From: Epiperipatus broadwayi
Taxonomy: Eukaryota; Onychophora; Udeonychophora; Euonychophora; Peripatidae
Length of the DNA: 64,000 nt
Direction: 5' to 3'
Assembly (NCBI GenBank): GCA_028023455.1
Contig: JAQFVV010006312.1
Location: 3,681,835 to 3,745,834, forward strand
The notes below the pieces were generated by a model, which was not told where the DNA came from, did no database searches, and worked only from the letters and a program-made list of their open reading frames with translations. Below, piece after piece: positions 26,441 through 42,400 of this stretch; within the stretch, counting starts at the first letter, position 1; each line of letters begins with the position of its first letter. Made by a program: the position numbers and the translations under genes.

Positions 26441-28097
26441 AAAAAAGGACTAATAAAGGAGAGAACTAAAAGCCTTGTCAGAGTATAAAACTGATTGGAT
26501 GTGTATATAAAAAATATAAACTCAAATTTGTAGACCACATACATATCCTTCGTTTTTGTTGCCCCCCCCCCCCAAATTACAATTTTCAATCATATGGTAA
26601 AATAGCTATAAATGTAACTTTTTTCTTGTTATATGCAATAAAGTTCTTTTGAAAGTAAATTAAAAATTATCTCTAGTCCAAATATAAACTTTATACCTCA
26701 GTTAAAGATTCATATATCTATTTGTTTTTTGTTTTTTTTTTAAATTAAAGATAAACACATAACGATGCATCTAAGGAATCATTGTCTTTTTCCGATGTCA
26801 CTCATTATTCATATATTTCAAGAATATGGAGTAGACAGGAAATTTTATGTATTTCTAAAACGTATAATTTAAATTTTAAGTCAATTATTTAAATAAAAGG
26901 ATAGATAGATAGTAATATACATTGATAAATAAAAAATGCGATAAATAAAATGGATAATTAAATTTCAGATAAAATATAATCCCATTCTTTATATATATCA
27001 ACATTTTTTTTTCAAAAAAGGAATATTGTAATATTACATCGCTTCATTCATTTAAAGTTCTATTAAAAGTTCTTTTTTCACCAGTTTTAAATCTAAATTA
27101 ATTAAAATGCTGCTTAACACTTTTAAAACAATTTCGGGTATTATAAAAATTTGTACTAAAAAATAAAGCAAGTTATTTTTTTAAAAAATAATAATACCAT
27201 ACTACGAAAAATAAATAAACTAATAATAAATCCAGTTTCTATTAGAGAATGTCCTCCCCCCCCCCACTAATATTTAATACCACATCAGATTTGAATCATC
27301 TGTTTTTTTTGTTTTTAAAGTCAGTATTTTAACTAATAATACGACCCTATTGAATTTAGCAATGATAATGGATAGCTAGATTGATAATGATCCAAATTCT
27401 TTTAAATAAAAACTGCCCATTTGTGGCTTTTCTGTTTAGTATGGTAGGTCTATGGGCTAGTTATTCAAATTGCTGAAAAATTATTAAGAAATACCATGAA
27501 TCCTGATAAGATAATTGTTGAATTGTATTATTAACGGTAAATTAATTATTTTTAGCTATAGAGGAATGTTTAATCTGACATAATCCTAGCAAAAGAATGT
27601 GGATTTTAAAAAAAATAAACTTTTTAAAAATTCTATCTTTATTATTAGTGAAAGAAGCATTTTATACCTAAGTATATATATATATTATCATAATGGTTTA
27701 CTTTTATTTAGGATAACGCTAAGAATCTGCTTTTTACAGCCATTTTAAAATCAAAATGAAATACTTTTATGAAGGCATTACATTTAAACTAGACAAATCA
27801 GAATTTAGAAATTACATGAAAATTAGTTTAAAAAATGAGTATTTGGAAACATGTTTGATCGTTTTTAGTGTTTTATTTTTAATATTTTTATAAAAACTGA
27901 CGCTGATGGATGTTGAATGATCACCATAGTCTCAATAGCACAACAGTTTTCTAATGGATGAAAAGAATAAATCCTAGGATATTTCTGTAAACTAAAATTT
28001 TATAAATAGGCATAATACCTTCTGTACCATGGTCACTAATGGAAGTCGACTTGACTTACCAAATCTTAACAATATCAATAATTATTATTATAAAGTT
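26441..28097. other. AT-rich stretch with two C runs
   Basis: No gene. Poly-C runs lie at 26562-26573 and 27256-27265, unusual in such AT-rich DNA. A short GATA run is near 26901-26913. Confidence 0.55.
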
Positions 28098-28113
28098 GAT
28101 GATGATGATGATG

Positions 28114-28196
<83 letters not shown>
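28098..28196. repeat. (GAT)n(AAT)n compound microsatellite
   Basis: Six GAT units change into about 27 AAT units. A poly-isoleucine frame here is only the repeat read in another frame. Confidence 0.97.
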
Positions 28197-28485
<289 letters not shown>

Positions 28486-28859
28486 AATAACAACAATATT
28501 TCAAATCCCAATATTTTCCTGAATTTACTATTTAAAATTAACATTAAAGTAAAAGAACAATAAATTAGATAAACATTACATAACCATGTACTAAACTCTC
28601 CATATAGTAATGCACTGGGTAGTACTACTGTATGAAGAGTTTGCTATTGTTATAAATTAGATACAAATCACAGTTAAATAAAAAACTAAATTATTAGCTA
28701 AGTACAGATATTAAAAAGAAGTTAAACAGATATAAAAATCAAATTGAAAATAAAAAAAGTTACATTAATTAACAAAATCAATAAATTAAATTAAATTACC
28801 TCTAGGGATAATATGATTCCATAATAGAAAGTGAACATACAAACTATTATTATGATAGA

Positions 28860-31160
28860 AATGGTTAGTAATGTGATGGAAAAATAGTAATAAAGATAGA
28901 AAGGATAGTGAAAGATGAGGGTGGAGAATGAATCACAATAATAAGTTAGAAGAATATAAAATAAAAGTAGAAGAATTCATAGAAGAGTTTCTTGGGATAA
29001 ATATGAGGACTGATGTGATAAAGTAGAAAATATGGCAGATAGAGTTTTAGTTGAGAATATTCAGAAGAATAAAAGTAATAAAGAAGTGATAATTAGTAAA
29101 AATCTAAAAGAGAGAAATGAAGCATCCAGAGAATATAAATGTGTTATTAAATGTTAATATTAAATGGGGAAACTATTTTAAAAAAGAAGTTGGTTAAAAT
29201 AGATAGTTTAGAGAAAGAATGAAAATAAATAGCAAATTATTGGAGGATATTAATAAAAGTGGAAGAGATGGGAATAAATTTTTTTGGAAATATATTAAAA
29301 GAAGAAATGTAGGGGGGGGGGGAAATTGTATTAATAGATGGTGAAAAAAAAAGTGTGCCTCTAGAAAACAATCAAAGACAATCTTAAATAAGTATGTAAT
29401 GGATATAAAAATATCTTAGATGTGAAGGACAGAGTAATAACAAACATAAAAGCACATAGTAATGTAAATATTAGTTTTACAAAAATAAACCAAATGAAGC
29501 AGGAAAGAAATTGAAAAGTGGAAAGGCAAAATGTTTAGATGAATGATCAGCAGAGATAGTGATGAATTTGGGAAATAGGGCAAAATTAAACCTATTATCA
29601 TAATTTTAATAAGATGGCACAGAAGACAGCATTTCCAGATAGCTAGAATAATACAAGAGTAATGCTATTATTTAAAGAAAAGCATAAGGGCCATATTAAA
29701 AATAAACAATTATAAACTGCTAGTGGTAATGTCAGTGCTATATAAAGTTTTTGCATATATGGTGGCTGGAAGGGTGGCAAAATTGATGAAAGAAAATAAT
29801 ATAGTGGGTGAAATGAAAAGGGATTTTAAAATTGATAGACATATAATAGATAGCTTATTTGTAATCACACATCTTATAAATATGAGTAGTAATACAGGTA
29901 GACAGTTATATATGATCTTTATAGATATAGAAAAGGCATCTGACAGAGTAAATAGAAATAGATTAAGGGTAAAATTTGGAAATGAATGCAGCTTTGGTTG
30001 ATTTTATTAATAGATTGTATTAAAATAATTACAAATAGTATCACTTAGGAAATATAGAATCAATTAAAATTAAAAATGGGGTGGGCTAAGGCAAGGATGC
30101 TCTATGTCACCTACTTTGTTTTTGTTATATTTGAGGGAAATGGAGAAATCAATAGAAAGACTAAAAATAAGGCTAGAGATACTATTAATACATGGCAAGG
30201 GAGTGCATATATTATCAGGTCTTTTATTTGCTGATGATATCTTCTTGTGCATAGAAAGTATGGATGATATGCAAGTGATGCTGAAGACATGTGTAAGGAT
30301 GGATAAAAAGATGGGGATTAAATTTAGTAAAAAAAAATCAAAAGTAATGATGAAAAATGCTGGGAAAAGTGAAGAGAAAGAATTTTTATTGGGGATATAG
30401 AGTTAAATATTGTGAATAGGTAAAACTATTTGGAAATTGTCTTAAGTAATCAGAAAAATTGCTTGGATGAATGAGAACAAAAAATGATAAATGAAGCAAA
30501 GAAAAGAAACGGATTAATAAAAAAATTAACAGGGTGTTTATATAATAAATATGAAGTAGCAAGAATTGTATAGAAAAGAATGTCTGTAGCAGGGTTAACT
30601 TATGGTAATGAGTTATGTGTTAGTAAAGGGATGTTAGATTACTTAAAAAAGTAAAAAGATAAGTAGGAAGACATGCGTTAAATGCAGATGTGTGGACAGC
30701 AAAGAAGGCAATTCAAGGAGAAATGGGATGGTCATGTTTTTATATGAGAGATGAAAAAAAAAAGAAGTTTGTTTGGTAGATTGCAATTTATGTATAGTAA
30801 GAGAATAATCCAAATAGTATTTAATTGGTTCATGAAGAAAGGACAAGCAACAAAATGGGTCAGAAAGGTAGTATAGTATGTAGAAGACTTAGATAAAGAA
30901 TTTATGTCAATATATTTGTACAAAATGTAGAATGATTATGTTAGGAGAATTGTTGAGTGTTATAATTGCAAAGAATGGGATAGAAGAATAGATTCATTAA
31001 TAAAAAATAGGGAGTTAGAAAGATAGAAAATTAGTATGGAAAATAAAAAGAATTTATATATATAGAAGTAAATAAAATATTGGGCGTGAATTAATTTATG
31101 ATAATAGTAAGGAAAGTAGTTTACGGTTTAGACTCGAACAGGATTGTTAGCAAAAAGGGA
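28860..31160 (+). pseudogene. Non-LTR retrotransposon (LINE) ORF2 relic with RT domain
   Basis: Decayed plus-strand reverse transcriptase spread over several frames. In order: a linker with GNKFFWKYIKRR (about 29270-29305); YKVFAYMVAGRVAKLMKEN (about 29740-29800); MIFIDIEKASDRV (29912-29950), corresponding to the F-D-EKAFD catalytic block with the first aspartate; LRQGCSMSPTLF (about 30085-30122); LLFADDIFL with catalytic FADD at 30227-30238; GIKFSKKKSKVM (about 30316-30350); and downstream IQGEMGWSCF (about 30711-30740) and SLRFRLEQD (about 31119-31145). In-frame stops, frameshifts and a G11 run at 29312-29322 show it is dead. The apurinic endonuclease domain is not seen, consistent with 5' truncation. 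The clade is not assigned. Confidence 0.85.
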
Positions 31161-32761
31161 ATATACACATAAGTGGAGACATATAGTTTCTCTGCAATAG
31201 TGGCTGAGAGAAGCCATAGCGCATCGCATCGCATTGTTTTCACAGTTTGGGTAAATGATAATCCTGTTAAATTAGTTTTTAAAAAGATCTAATTGTTCCT
31301 AATTAAATTACTATTAAGGATCTAATTATTTATTTATTCTTATTTAAATACTCTTAGTTTTAATTAATTCAATAATCTACCCCATCTGCAGTAACATTAA
31401 TTCCTGTTGTTACTATAATACTCACTCATAAAATACTTGGACTGTTTGTTATAAAGCTTAGGATACAAAAATAATAGTTTTTGAGACTTACTGTGTTTAG
31501 AATAAAAAATAATTTGCCAAACCATCAAAACAAAAAAAAGTAATCAAAATATTTTAAATTAACATCAGACTGACTATTCTTGAGTAGAATAACCAGAATA
31601 AATGTTACAATGTTTTTCTTGGAACAATTGAATAATGGAGATTTCACCACTGTGAGAAGCTCAACCTTCCTTGCTTTCAACCTGTGGCTTACGAGATGTG
31701 AAGCAGTATACAACCCCAACAGCATAACTCTATCATAATCTTATAGGAAGAAACTAAACAAGACAAGAACTCGTGACCAACTTCATGTACCACAGATGAC
31801 CTTCAGGCAGAAGTGGGAAATGATCGATCTAAATAATTAAAATATGAAAGAGGGCGAGTTGCCGCCAACAAATACTGACAGTACCTATGTAAATGTTAGC
31901 ATTAATAGCAGCTAGAGTAACATAGATGGAGACTTATCCGAAAACAACTAGCTAATAATTGAACAAAAGAAAAAAGTTGAACGGGCAGTGATTGCAAGGT
32001 TGAACTTTTAGAAAAATACAATCGCGACATAGGAAAGATGCCAAGACTAATTTTAGACATTGTGGGACAAGCTTTAGTATTACTTTTTTTTAGCAATGTA
32101 TCCCTCTTATAAACATTTGTTACAATAATAAAGTCATTACTTTAATATATAAAAAAAGTCACAATATACAATAAATAAATGATTAATTTCTTGGAGTTCA
32201 CAAAGACGTTAGAGTTATTAGCAATGGAAATGACCGCAAACTTAGGATTTAGGTATAATAAAGAAAAAAGCTAAAACTGATCCCATTATACCAATTTTTT
32301 CATATCACTATTTGTATTTTTTTTTAATCTTATAAGCAAACGCAATAGATTTTAAAATTTGTTCAGAAAACAAAGATATCATTTTTTTTTTTTTTTTATG
32401 AACAAGGATTTAATTTTTTTTTTTTAATGTTTAAAATTATCAAAAACCCTAAGCATATATTTTAATAGTTAAAATTAACAGTAGTTATAAAACTATTGTG
32501 TAGTAAGAGCAAGTCATTGGAAAGATCTATAATATTAATACCCCAAAGTAGTGGAGTAAACGTAAAAGTATCATTTATTGATATAAAATAAAGTTTTTGA
32601 AAAGAAAAAGGAGGAGGATTTTTAATTTGTTGATATTATTTGACAAAACTGAGATTTAATTTGTTTTCTCATCTGTAAGTCGATTAATTAATTTTTAAGT
32701 AATTAGTTCATTATTATATCACTGCGGTGAACCTGACAGAAAATTTATTAAAATAATATAG
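31161..32761. other. LINE 3' flank and unassigned moderately GC-rich DNA
   Basis: The first hundred bases may be LINE 3' sequence, including gcatcgcatcgcatt near 31223. The segment at about 31680-32060 is GC-richer and unique-looking. A plus-strand frame at about 32005-32112 includes KYNRDIGKMPRLILDIVGQ, which I cannot assign to a family. No gene is claimed. Confidence 0.3.
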
Positions 32762-33030
32762 CCTTCGAGCATTCCATCATCAGATTTTCAATTGAATGGA
32801 CGGTTGAAGAGTTGGAGTGTGTAGTAGATTGGAGCCTGTCCATTAAAGTATGAAGATTGTCTATCTTAATATATATATATCTGAGCACTTATAGTATATA
32901 TGTGTGGGAGATGATAATCTGGACCAACTGATGGTTGCTGGTTTAGCATGAAATACGTATATTGGTTATTATTTATCTTTTCAGCATATATGTGCTTGAG
33001 TGTATCAGTGTTATTAGATAGAGTGGAGAG
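32762..33030 (+). mobile_element. Diverged right arm of the main foldback family
   Basis: The order of blocks matches the right arm of the foldbacks at 52350-53325 and 62485-63130: a tcaattgaatggacggttga segment, attaaagta...gaagattg, ctatcttaata, then tatgtgtgggagatgataat, ccaactgatggttgctggtt, tagcatgaaatac and ttatttatctttt. No matching left arm is found upstream, so this is a partial copy. Non-coding. Confidence 0.65.
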
Positions 33031-35834
33031 TGATGGGTCATCTGAAAGTCTGTGCTCATATACCCTATATTACATATATAGACACGGGTATATAATAAGC
33101 CTGTGTTTTAGTTATCACATAATTTAGTAAAAAATGTACTTGCTCATTAATGAAGATAAAGATTGACTATAGATGAAAAGAACGACACACGCGTTTTGAT
33201 GGAAAGACAGAGAAAAATAGTTCTGTATTTGATTTAGTGATTTTTTATTTTATTGTTTTGTTTTGTTTTTTAGTTTATCTCATTAATTATTCTTTAAAAT
33301 AAACAATTTTTTTTCTTCACTTGAGATAATTGTTTTATCTGTCTAATATTGTTAAGTATCAGATCTGAAGTCATTGAAGTTGATACTATTTAGAAAGGCT
33401 TTAAAGTGAAATGCCTTGATCATTATCATATAGATTTAGAAACTTGTATGGGCTATTTAAGTTTCAATTTTGAAAATTAAACATAAAACTAATATACTAT
33501 AATTTTTTAAGAAAAATAAGTCAAATAATTATTACATTTAATAAGAAACAGTTATTTACTAGAATAAAGTTTGTTTAATTCAACTATTTGAATAGTTATA
33601 GAGGAAGTACACTTGAGACATAATTGTAAGCAGCATATAACTTGCAATTTTCTTGAAGAATTAAAGAAGGACTAAACATAATCTTTTAAAAAGAAAAATG
33701 TCAATATACAATGGAAGTGAATTTATTATATAGCTATGCAAATGCAAATTCATTGAATTTCTGAGATTTTGTAAAAATTTAATTATTGATAATATTATTG
33801 CATTTTGAAATAGGACACTGCATATCTTCTAAAATAATATTACTTGAGCATTATTTCGATATGATTATTACTATTTTTATTTTAGGAAATGGTTTAATAT
33901 ATAATAACTAGGCAGACAACATAATAGATGTAAAAAACAAAACTTTTTTAGTTGTAGAGTTTATATAAATATAATAAAGTACCCATATGATATCACAATA
34001 AGTAATTTTGAAATCTCAGTCTTTATATAATACAAGTAAAAACTGAAGGCTAAAATTAAAGTGGGTTATTTGTGTATTAACTGATTTGATCATGAGATAG
34101 CTGTAATGTTCCTCAAATAAATTTACAAAAAAATAAGGAACTTTTTGTAGTATGAATAAAACTTGCAACCAAGCAAAGTCTTACTGTTTGGATAAAAATT
34201 ATGATTAATTTGCAAATAGACTTGAGCCTAATGGGATTTTGTATTGAAAGTTTCCTAAAATTTAAACATGTATAAAAAGACAAGATATCCATTGTTAAAA
34301 ATAATGTATTATAACACTGAGATTGGCATAAGTTTATATTTAAAAAAATAAACATTTTACTCATTGTAGGATACAGAGTTAATTTCTAAAAATGAAACAT
34401 ATACACTGAATTTCAAATGAAACAAATATTTCAAGAAACAAAATAATATGGAATTATGTAGTGAAGAATTTATACAGATGAATAAAATAAATAAATGAAC
34501 AATTTAGTGCTCAAGAATCATTAGTGAAGATTTAAAAACTTAATAAAGAATATTAGACATTTATAAGAAAAGAAAATATAATGAATAAACAATGATAACT
34601 TTCTGTTAATACTTTTAGTTCTTGAGCTCACTGCATTAAAATATAAATTTAAAATGTATGGTTGCAATAGCCTTTGGCTGTTAATATAATCAGCTCAAAA
34701 ATCCTCTTTTATTATTTTTTAAGGAAAAATATTCACAACTATTTTTGAAAACTTTATCAATCTTATTAAGCAGAAAATAAAGATATTTTTCAACCAAATT
34801 GTAAATGATACAAATTAAATTTTAAAAATATTTAGATTATCTACTACAATGTAGTAAGCAAGGAGAATATTATTACACTATATGTCCTCGCGAATAGAAC
34901 TATTTAATTATGATCGTTGATAAATCTGTTTTACAGGTTCAGTTATTAATTACTCCTAGAAGATAACTTTTTTATATATTTGCTGATGGAATGCACTAAA
35001 TTTTTAATCAAAAAGCTAATAAGGTAACAAATAATGGTTCATTGTCAGTGATAGTTAATAATATAGTGCCATTTTTTTATAACTCATCACCATAAAAATA
35101 GTTAAAATTGTTACTTTTAAGTATTGTTATTTACATTTACCTTTTTTTTAGCAGAATTATAATTTGTTTTCTTTTTCATTATTTAATAACGATTCTTTTA
35201 AAATGCCTATTTTGGCTAAGTATGAATTAAAAATCATCTTTTAAAAACAAAGTCTAATCTTTTTGCATCATTATCTTTATAAGGTATATTAATATAATAG
35301 TCTGTGCCTCAGCTTGTCACATTCTTGATATGGGATTCAAATCAAGGTAATATTTAAAATCAGGTTTCAAGAAATCATAACATTTTTTTTATTTCAGATA
35401 GACTCAAAGGCCTATACCGTTTTACATTATACACCAACTATCTTTAGTTAAACAAAAAGACAAACTAAATTCCCAATATTTGAATATGATTAGTCTGGAA
35501 AGGATGCATGTGCTGTTGAGATGCTTAGATAAGTTTTAATATATATATATAAACTATTTGAATTTTGTGGAATTAGTAAAATTGACTCATTTGATCTTAA
35601 AATTTCTTCTGCTACTTCATTCTCTAAAATATTATAAAATATTGTAGCAATTATTATAACATATCATTGGTATCTTTTATATCAAAAGGATTCAAGAATT
35701 TGTAAAATAAATTATTTGAATATGTATGAATATTTAACTGAAATTCTCTGCGGTTTTTAAGAAATTAAGGAACACTATATATATATATATTGTTTTTTTT
35801 TGTCTTGTCAGGCAAATGTAAGAAAAATATTACA

Positions 35835-35835
<1 letters not shown>
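33031..35835. other. AT-rich stretch without recognisable genes
   Basis: No gene or transposon structure seen. A short AT block is at about 35775-35791. Confidence 0.55.

Positions 35836-35928
<93 letters not shown>
35836..35928. repeat. (TA)n microsatellite, 93 bp
   Basis: Uninterrupted alternating TA repeat. Confidence 0.98.
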
Positions 35929-35930
<2 letters not shown>

Positions 35931-36400
35931 CTCAGTTAATCAAACAATTCTGTGAAAATCTTTAAAAGAAATTGGTTGACCATGAACTAATTCTATATGA
36001 TAGAATGAAAGGGGTTATTATTAATTAAATGAAAATCTAAGATTGATGTTCAAAAAAAAGATTTTGAATCAATTCCAATTTTGTTTTTCATTTTTATGAC
36101 ATTTGTCTTAGAACAGTTTAGGGTAGGTTATAGCAAAGAACAAGATGTTGTATAGGTTTGGTAGTGGAGTTTTTAATTTATTTTATTACAAATAAAATCA
36201 AAAACATATTTTTAGATTCTAGATTTACAGTATAATATTCTCAGAAGTTTTAAAAATGATCTATAGAAATTTTTAATTATTTAAAACTAATTTCTAAAGG
36301 CTTTTATTTAATAATTAATATTCAAGAAGTCAATAATAAAAGGAAAAATCCATCAACTTTTTGCCTAGTTAGTTATCAACTAATAATTAAGCACAAAAGT
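35929..36400. other. AT-rich stretch, possible LINE upstream sequence
   Basis: No gene. The following LINE relic may extend back into this stretch, but no RT motif could be read. Confidence 0.4.
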
Positions 36401-36720
36401 CAATTTAAATATCTGGGTAACAATTAAAGTAGAAAGATAAAATTAGATGTTGAGGTTGAAAATAGATTTAGATGTCTCGTTGCTATATGCTGCATTTAAA
36501 TCAAAAGATAAAATATTTCATCATAGTGATGAAATCACTGCAGGTAAATTAGTTATGTGTAAAACAATTTATTTCTCCAATTTAGTGTAAGAGAGTTAGT
36601 ATGAATTACCAATGAAATATAAAATGATGAAAAGATTATAAGATGATTACTAAGTTTTGTCAGTTCATTGGATTGAGTATAGAAAAAAAAATAAAAGTCT
36701 TTTACATGAACTTAAACATA
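36401..36720 (+). pseudogene. LINE ORF2 relic after the RT catalytic core
   Basis: The plus-strand frame from 36401 reads QFKYLGNN, a stop, then SRKIKLDVEVENRFRCLVA. This matches the FKYLGS.I....LD.E...R block that follows the FADD motif in many non-LTR reverse transcriptases. Further down, MCKTIYFSNLV and ELPMKYKMMKRL fit the position of the KTIY...LLYG.E.W region, though weakly. Stops are frequent, and the catalytic core and endonuclease are missing. It is an old fragment, possibly of the same clade as the 17482 relic, which cannot be tested by eye. Confidence 0.55.
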
Positions 36721-37473
36721 GATTTGTAGAAAGAGCAGGATTTTATTAATTCACAAGTGGTGTGAATAAATCTAATGGTAACATGCTACTTTTCAGCAAA
36801 GTACTTAATTATTACAACAAAGTTTCCTTAACATTGGGTGTGTAATACAGCTATTGTGTGTTTTAATATGGATAGGAATTATCAACACTCATTGTAAAAT
36901 AATTATAAACTGTATTTTAAAAATACTTATAGTATATAAATATATTGGAGTGGAAACTTTTTATTCTTTAAAATCAATTATTATATAATCATAGTTATTT
37001 ATAAAGAGTTGGACTATCTTCTTTTCTAATAAATATATTTTAAATGCATAAAGAAAAATATTAAGAAATAATAAAAAAATATGTTTATTAAGAGAAATTA
37101 TTTTTAAACTGATATTAATTCATACCCTAGATTCTTATATAGGAAAAAAATTACCTTTAATAGAAATAGATCATGAGCAGATGTTAAATTTATAAAAATT
37201 ACAATTACATGGCCTGTATACAAAAAGTTGCAGCCATAGAGATCTGTTAGAATTTCTAAAGAAATTTAACTCATTGATTTTAATAGTGATAGATTCAATC
37301 ATGGAGAAAATTTACTCTTTGTTTTTTAACTTTTAATTTTTACTTTGTACTAACATAAATTCTAAATAATTTAAAATAAAAAAAAATCTATGAAATAAAA
37401 TCTGATTTTCTTTTTATTTAGATGTTTATAAAAAAAATAATAAATTAAATAAATGGTAAAAGATTATGGTCAA
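36721..37473. other. AT-rich stretch without recognisable genes
   Basis: Nothing supported beyond possible decayed LINE sequence in the first part. Confidence 0.5.

Positions 37474-37504
<31 letters not shown>
37474..37504. repeat. Short (AAT)n microsatellite
   Basis: About ten AAT units. The Asn-rich frame across it is an artefact. Confidence 0.95.
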
Positions 37505-37508
<4 letters not shown>

Positions 37509-37697
37509 GACTTATTGGTGCAATAAAGCTATAATAAATAATAAATTAAAAGTTAATATTATATATATATATAAAATTATTCAGATTTATTTTACAATAT
37601 TTTTCATAGGAATAATTGAAATTTACAATAAATAAGTTTTATGTCATCTTCCATATATTATGTTAAATGTGATTTAAGAAGTATTAAAATAGAACAA

Positions 37698-39349
<1,652 letters not shown>

Positions 39350-39386
<37 letters not shown>

Positions 39387-39396
39387 GTACAGGTAT

Positions 39397-39433
<37 letters not shown>

Positions 39434-39443
39434 GTACAGGTAT
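39350..39443. repeat. Exact 47-bp tandem duplication containing an AT repeat
   Basis: 39350-39396 and 39397-39443 are identical. Each unit is ctt, 30-odd bases of TA repeat, then tgtgtacaggtat. The identity, including microsatellite length, implies a recent duplication or an assembly artefact. Confidence 0.93.
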
Positions 39444-42400
39444 CTGAACATATGTACATATAAACGAATATAGTAATCAGAAAAAAATATATATATAATT
39501 CTAGAAATCCCGTTTATCTTATTTTTTATGTGGAAAAGTATATATATAAATGTGTGTCTTGATTGTGGTTGTTTAGATCAAAATATTTTTTATGTAATAA
39601 ATCGTTAACATTACAAGCAGTGATAATTTTTTATTAAGGATTAATTAGAAAATAATGGCGAATTATCACTTATAAACAATCAAATGTTTTTATTGCCTGA
39701 TTTCAATCTATTACTTATCATAAATATAACATGATCCTTGCGTGGTTTGGTGTTGGAATAGAGTGGCCGTCTCTGGAGCTTAAGATTTATAGATCGCTCT
39801 CAGTTCTGTCACTTTCACCCTTCCCCTCCCAGATTTTTTTATAAATTCCCAAACAATAAAGACATTTGATTATTTATTTAATATAAACAATAATTCACGG
39901 ATTTATACATTCATTAACGCACATAAGCACACACACCCATATATATATATATGGAAAGAGAGAAGGAAAAAAGGAAAGGCAAATGCATATCAGACAGATT
40001 TGAACACTTATGATTAGATTAATAAAGTATTAAGATTTTAATGAACCTTTACTATATTAGGAGTAATGATTTTTAATCAGACAAAAATGAGAATTTGTTT
40101 TATTCGTTAGTACGATTTACTTAAAACTGATTTTTATTTATATGTAAAATGATCCTATATCATTAAGCAAGACATTCACACGCCAAAAATATTAATGTAT
40201 TCAATTAAAAAAATTCTAAAGTTGCAAAATTTATAAAAGCGTCTGAATGGAAAATCGTTAAATTTTTAAACCTAATATTTATCGACAGATTAAACATGAT
40301 AATATCAGATAGCTTTGAAAATCATTTTTGAAAGTTTATTGGAAGAAAATCTCGATTTCAAGACATTTATATTATTTAAGATAATACTGTAAATAAAAAA
40401 ACTATCTCGTAAAAGCAAATTGAACTTAGCATTTTTTCTTTCTTTTTTTTTTTTTTTGATTGATTATTTATATTAAGTCTTACATAAAAATTTCTAACAG
40501 TCAAGACGATTGATAGAAAACTTTTAGGCAAACAAATCTGCTTTTTGTTATTTTCTTAACATATATATAGTAAATATATTTTAACTCTATGAAAATTGTT
40601 TTATTTTTTTTTTTTTTTAAAAAAAAAAGATTTTTAATTAATAAAACTATTGTAAAATGATGTTTAAATATCATTTTTTTAATTATATTTTGAAACATAG
40701 TCTTAAAATATTTCTTAGATTTAAAATCATTATGCTCGAAAATTAATTAAGCTGATTATTTTAAAAATTGAAAACGCATAGCGTATATTACGAACCTACA
40801 TGCTGCTGCTAGTTATACAATTTACTGCAGATAATAATTTATTAATCTACACTTTGAAGTCTAATCGAATCAAAACATAATACGTTTTATCATCCTCCTT
40901 AGAATACTTAATAGAAGTAATAATAATGCAGCCATGATAAAATTGTCATTAAGTTAGTTAAAATTTCAAATATAATTAATAATAATTTATATGTAATTAA
41001 CATTGTTTTAACAATATTTAAAATAAATTTTGTTGTTCTCTAAAACTATTATCAGTAACATGCAATTAAATAAACGTTAAGATAGTTTTAATTTTATCTT
41101 AGTTAAATCTGTGATTTATTTTGTCTTTTTTTTTAAATTTGTCCAAGTTCTGGTCCAAAATGACATGATTGGTTTACATTTTTATTTTCGAGCAAACTTG
41201 TACTTTATAGTAATAGTTTACATTTTATAGATTATTAAATAATTAAATATTTTTCAGGTTATACTATCATCGCTTACATATATACAAAGTTAGATTAAAA
41301 ATTTGTAATCGCAAAATTATTTTTAAAAGCTATTTTAGTAATTTATAAAATCATGCATTATTAATAAATATATATATAATTTACTATAAATTTTTAAACA
41401 GTTTTCAGATATAATATATTTTTCAGCCTACTCAAGAATGCTGATATTAAAAGGCAGATAATAATAAGTTTGCTTTATATATATACACACACATACTAAC
41501 AATTATTTAAAGGATGATGTTTAGTTTTTTAACGTATCGTTATAAATTGAAAAATTGTTTTTATTTTTCCTTATACAACTAGTTTATAAATAAATATATC
41601 TATATAAGTAAACACAACTTAATTTTTTTTCTAGAGCAAGAATAATAAAATCAAGATTGAAAAATCTAAATATATCAACGATTTCATTAATATATATATA
41701 TATATCTTTTTTAAATAATACAATATCTAGCAAAAGTTTTCTGCCATTAAAATATTATTTTCAATATTTAAAAAATATGATAATTAAAATATGTTAACGT
41801 AGTATAAAAACCTAATGATTGACTCAAATTTCAACGTAATTTATTTAACTTTATTTACTTATTTTTGTTTATATTTTTATCGTTTCATCAAATAATAAAT
41901 ACTCGTTAAATTATTTGTTTATATTTAAATGATTAAAATGCATATAATTTGTAATTTACTTAATTGTTATATATATATGTATTTAATCTAAAGATAAACA
42001 ATAAACTAAAAGAATGAATGATTATATGTTTTAAAAATATTTAACTGTAAGCTTAATAAATTGCTCCTTGAAATAATTATTCGTTTCCATGTTTTTAATA
42101 CTTTTTTGATTAATTAGTTTTAATAAGATTGGTAATATACAATTCAAATAATCGCATAAAATATAATAAATCAGTGAGTAAACATGTTTAAAACTAGTAA
42201 ATAACATTTTAATTTTGAATATATAAGACAGGTTTAAATGCTCAATACTCATAACAAATTTTGTGTTGAAACATTATATATATTGATGATGTATATTATT
42301 CAGTAAAAATGATTTATATTTTATTAAAAGTAAATTTTTACATTTTCATTTCATTTATGTAGTACTTATTTAAAAGCAGCAGTAATATTTGAAGATACAT

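Noticed and set aside
30643-30923. Minus-strand frames of 63-67 codons
   Set aside because: Antisense shadows of the plus-strand LINE.
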